Both the position numbers and the translations under genes were made by a program. Under the pieces are notes generated by a model that was not told the origin of the DNA, did not search any database, and saw only the letters and a program-made list of their open reading frames with translations. 7,458 nucleotides of DNA, taken from positions 1-7,458 of the forward strand of contig JAIPJV010000097.1 in NCBI GenBank assembly GCA_021734005.1, in the 5' to 3' direction. The stretch is from Fidelibacterota bacterium. Lineage in GTDB: Bacteria; Fidelibacterota; UBA2242; JAFGTP01. Shown here piece by piece: positions 7,145 through 7,458 of the stretch. Position 1 is the stretch's first letter. Every line of letters starts with the position of its first letter.

Positions 7145-7233
7145 ATCTCGGAACCGACTCAACGATGAATAGCGCTACCGAAAAGACCCGTGACTTTCCG
7201 TCCCAATCTTACGACTGGTTTGGCTTTATCATG
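7124..7233 (-). ncRNA. Cyclic di-GMP-I (GEMM-I) riboswitch aptamer
   Basis: Read on the minus strand, the RNA matches the GEMM-I core in order: P1 from CATGATAAA (7233-7225) with TTTATGTG (7131-7124); GCCAAACC; a short stem AGTC/GATT closed by the GNRA loop GTAA; GGGACGGAAAG (7204-7194); GTCACGGGTCT; a variable stem; then TAGCCGGACTGCC. Using Vc2 numbering, the base corresponding to G20 is G (7224), A47 is kept (7197) and C92 is kept (7142). G20 indicates c-di-GMP rather than the cGAMP-preferring A20 variants known in Geobacter. The 21-46 pair is C-G here instead of G-C in Vc2, a compensated change. The aptamer runs directly into an intrinsic terminator. It would couple the second messenger for biofilm and sessile life to transcription of the giant secreted protein, although that gene begins about 470 bases further on. 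Confidence 0.88.
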
Positions 7234-7238
7234 TTTTA

Positions 7239-7267
7239 ACAATGCACTGGCCGCAACTCAAAGTCAA
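7239..7267 (-). promoter_or_regulatory. Possible promoter of the riboswitch transcript
   Basis: On the minus strand TTGACT (7267-7262) has five of six matches to a -35 box. At 17 bases there is only CATTGT (7244-7239) as a -10 box, with three of six matches. The position, just upstream of P1 of the aptamer, is right for the riboswitch promoter, but the -10 is poor. The true promoter may use another sigma factor or an activator. Confidence 0.22.
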
Positions 7268-7310
7268 TAATTTTGTGGAATTTGCGGACAAAGAGGTCGA
7301 ACTTCAAAAG

Positions 7311-7420
7311 TGCACCTTACGGCTATTCCCGGCCAGTATTCCGGATTTGGCGGGTCTGAAGAATGGCGGATTCAAGGTGCATTTTGGGGAGGGCCCAGGA
7401 ATATTCCATTCCGTGGCAAG
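7311..7420 (+). repeat. 110-bp dispersed repeat, copy B
   Basis: Second copy of the repeat at 486-595, same orientation and same length. The 71-bp inner unit has perfect 8-bp inverted ends: TGCACCTT at 7311-7318 and AAGGTGCA at 7374-7381. Inside it, CCCGGCCA (7328-7335) can pair with TGGCGGG (7348-7354) with one bulge, a hairpin that is not kept in copy A. The frame from 7242 to 7448 runs through it and shares KCTLRL, NGGFKV and P-G-I with copy A, but its ATG has no ribosome binding site. It begins about 45 bases upstream of the possible riboswitch promoter, on the opposite strand sense. Confidence 0.75.
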
Positions 7421-7458
7421 AAGTGCTACCGGTCTTGAGATGATATAAAAAGACAGGC

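Noticed and set aside
7166..7189. GCTACCGAAAAGACCC read as an ISL3-type right terminal repeat
   Set aside because: These bases are the variable stem and GGGTCT strand of the riboswitch aptamer on the minus strand, which explains them better.
7242..7448. A 68-residue plus-strand reading frame through repeat copy B
   Set aside because: It has no ribosome binding site, is only supported inside the repeat, and its start overlaps the possible riboswitch promoter region. It is kept as a repeat, with the conserved frame noted as a finding.

Overview
The window looks like an accessory chromosomal region of a deltaproteobacterium, most likely Desulfobacterales (Desulfobacterota). This is an inference from the mix of a GEMM-I riboswitch, 'choice-of-anchor U' and ASPM/SPD-2/Hydin-type domains, and ISL3 and IS200/IS605 debris. 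No ribosomal or housekeeping marker is present to confirm it. The large gene is clearly richer in G+C than its A+T-rich flanks.

Layout. Left edge (1-373, + strand): the C-terminal 123 codons of an ISL3-family DDE transposase, cut by the window start. 374-831: an insertion-sequence graveyard. It holds a short palindrome, one copy of a 110-bp repeat (486-595), and directly after it a frameshifted C-terminal remnant of an IS200/IS605 TnpA (602-785) with a possible right-end hairpin. 832-6636 (- strand): one very long gene for a secreted 1934-residue mosaic protein. It has a signal peptide, two separate sets of seven propeller-like repeats, a DUF11-like domain, two thrombospondin-type-3-like acidic segments each followed by a choice-of-anchor U domain, three ASH domains, a BACON-like domain, two PKD domains and a Gly-Cys tail. 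6637-7233 (- strand): its long leader, with a hairpin close to the start codon and a cyclic-di-GMP-I riboswitch fused to an intrinsic terminator at the promoter-distal end. 7311-7420: a second copy of the 110-bp repeat, in the same orientation as the first.

How it works together (inference). Transcription on the minus strand would start around 7230-7260 and pass through the riboswitch. The terminator's 5' arm is made of aptamer core bases, so ligand binding and termination exclude each other. The expected output is an ON switch: high c-di-GMP allows read-through into the giant exported protein. That fits a surface or matrix protein made in a sessile state. The main uncertainty is the roughly 470-nt stretch between terminator and start codon, which could hold a second promoter.

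The unit of riboswitch plus giant protein gene lies between two diverged direct copies of the 110-bp repeat. That repeat has inverted ends and keeps an open, conserved reading frame in both copies.
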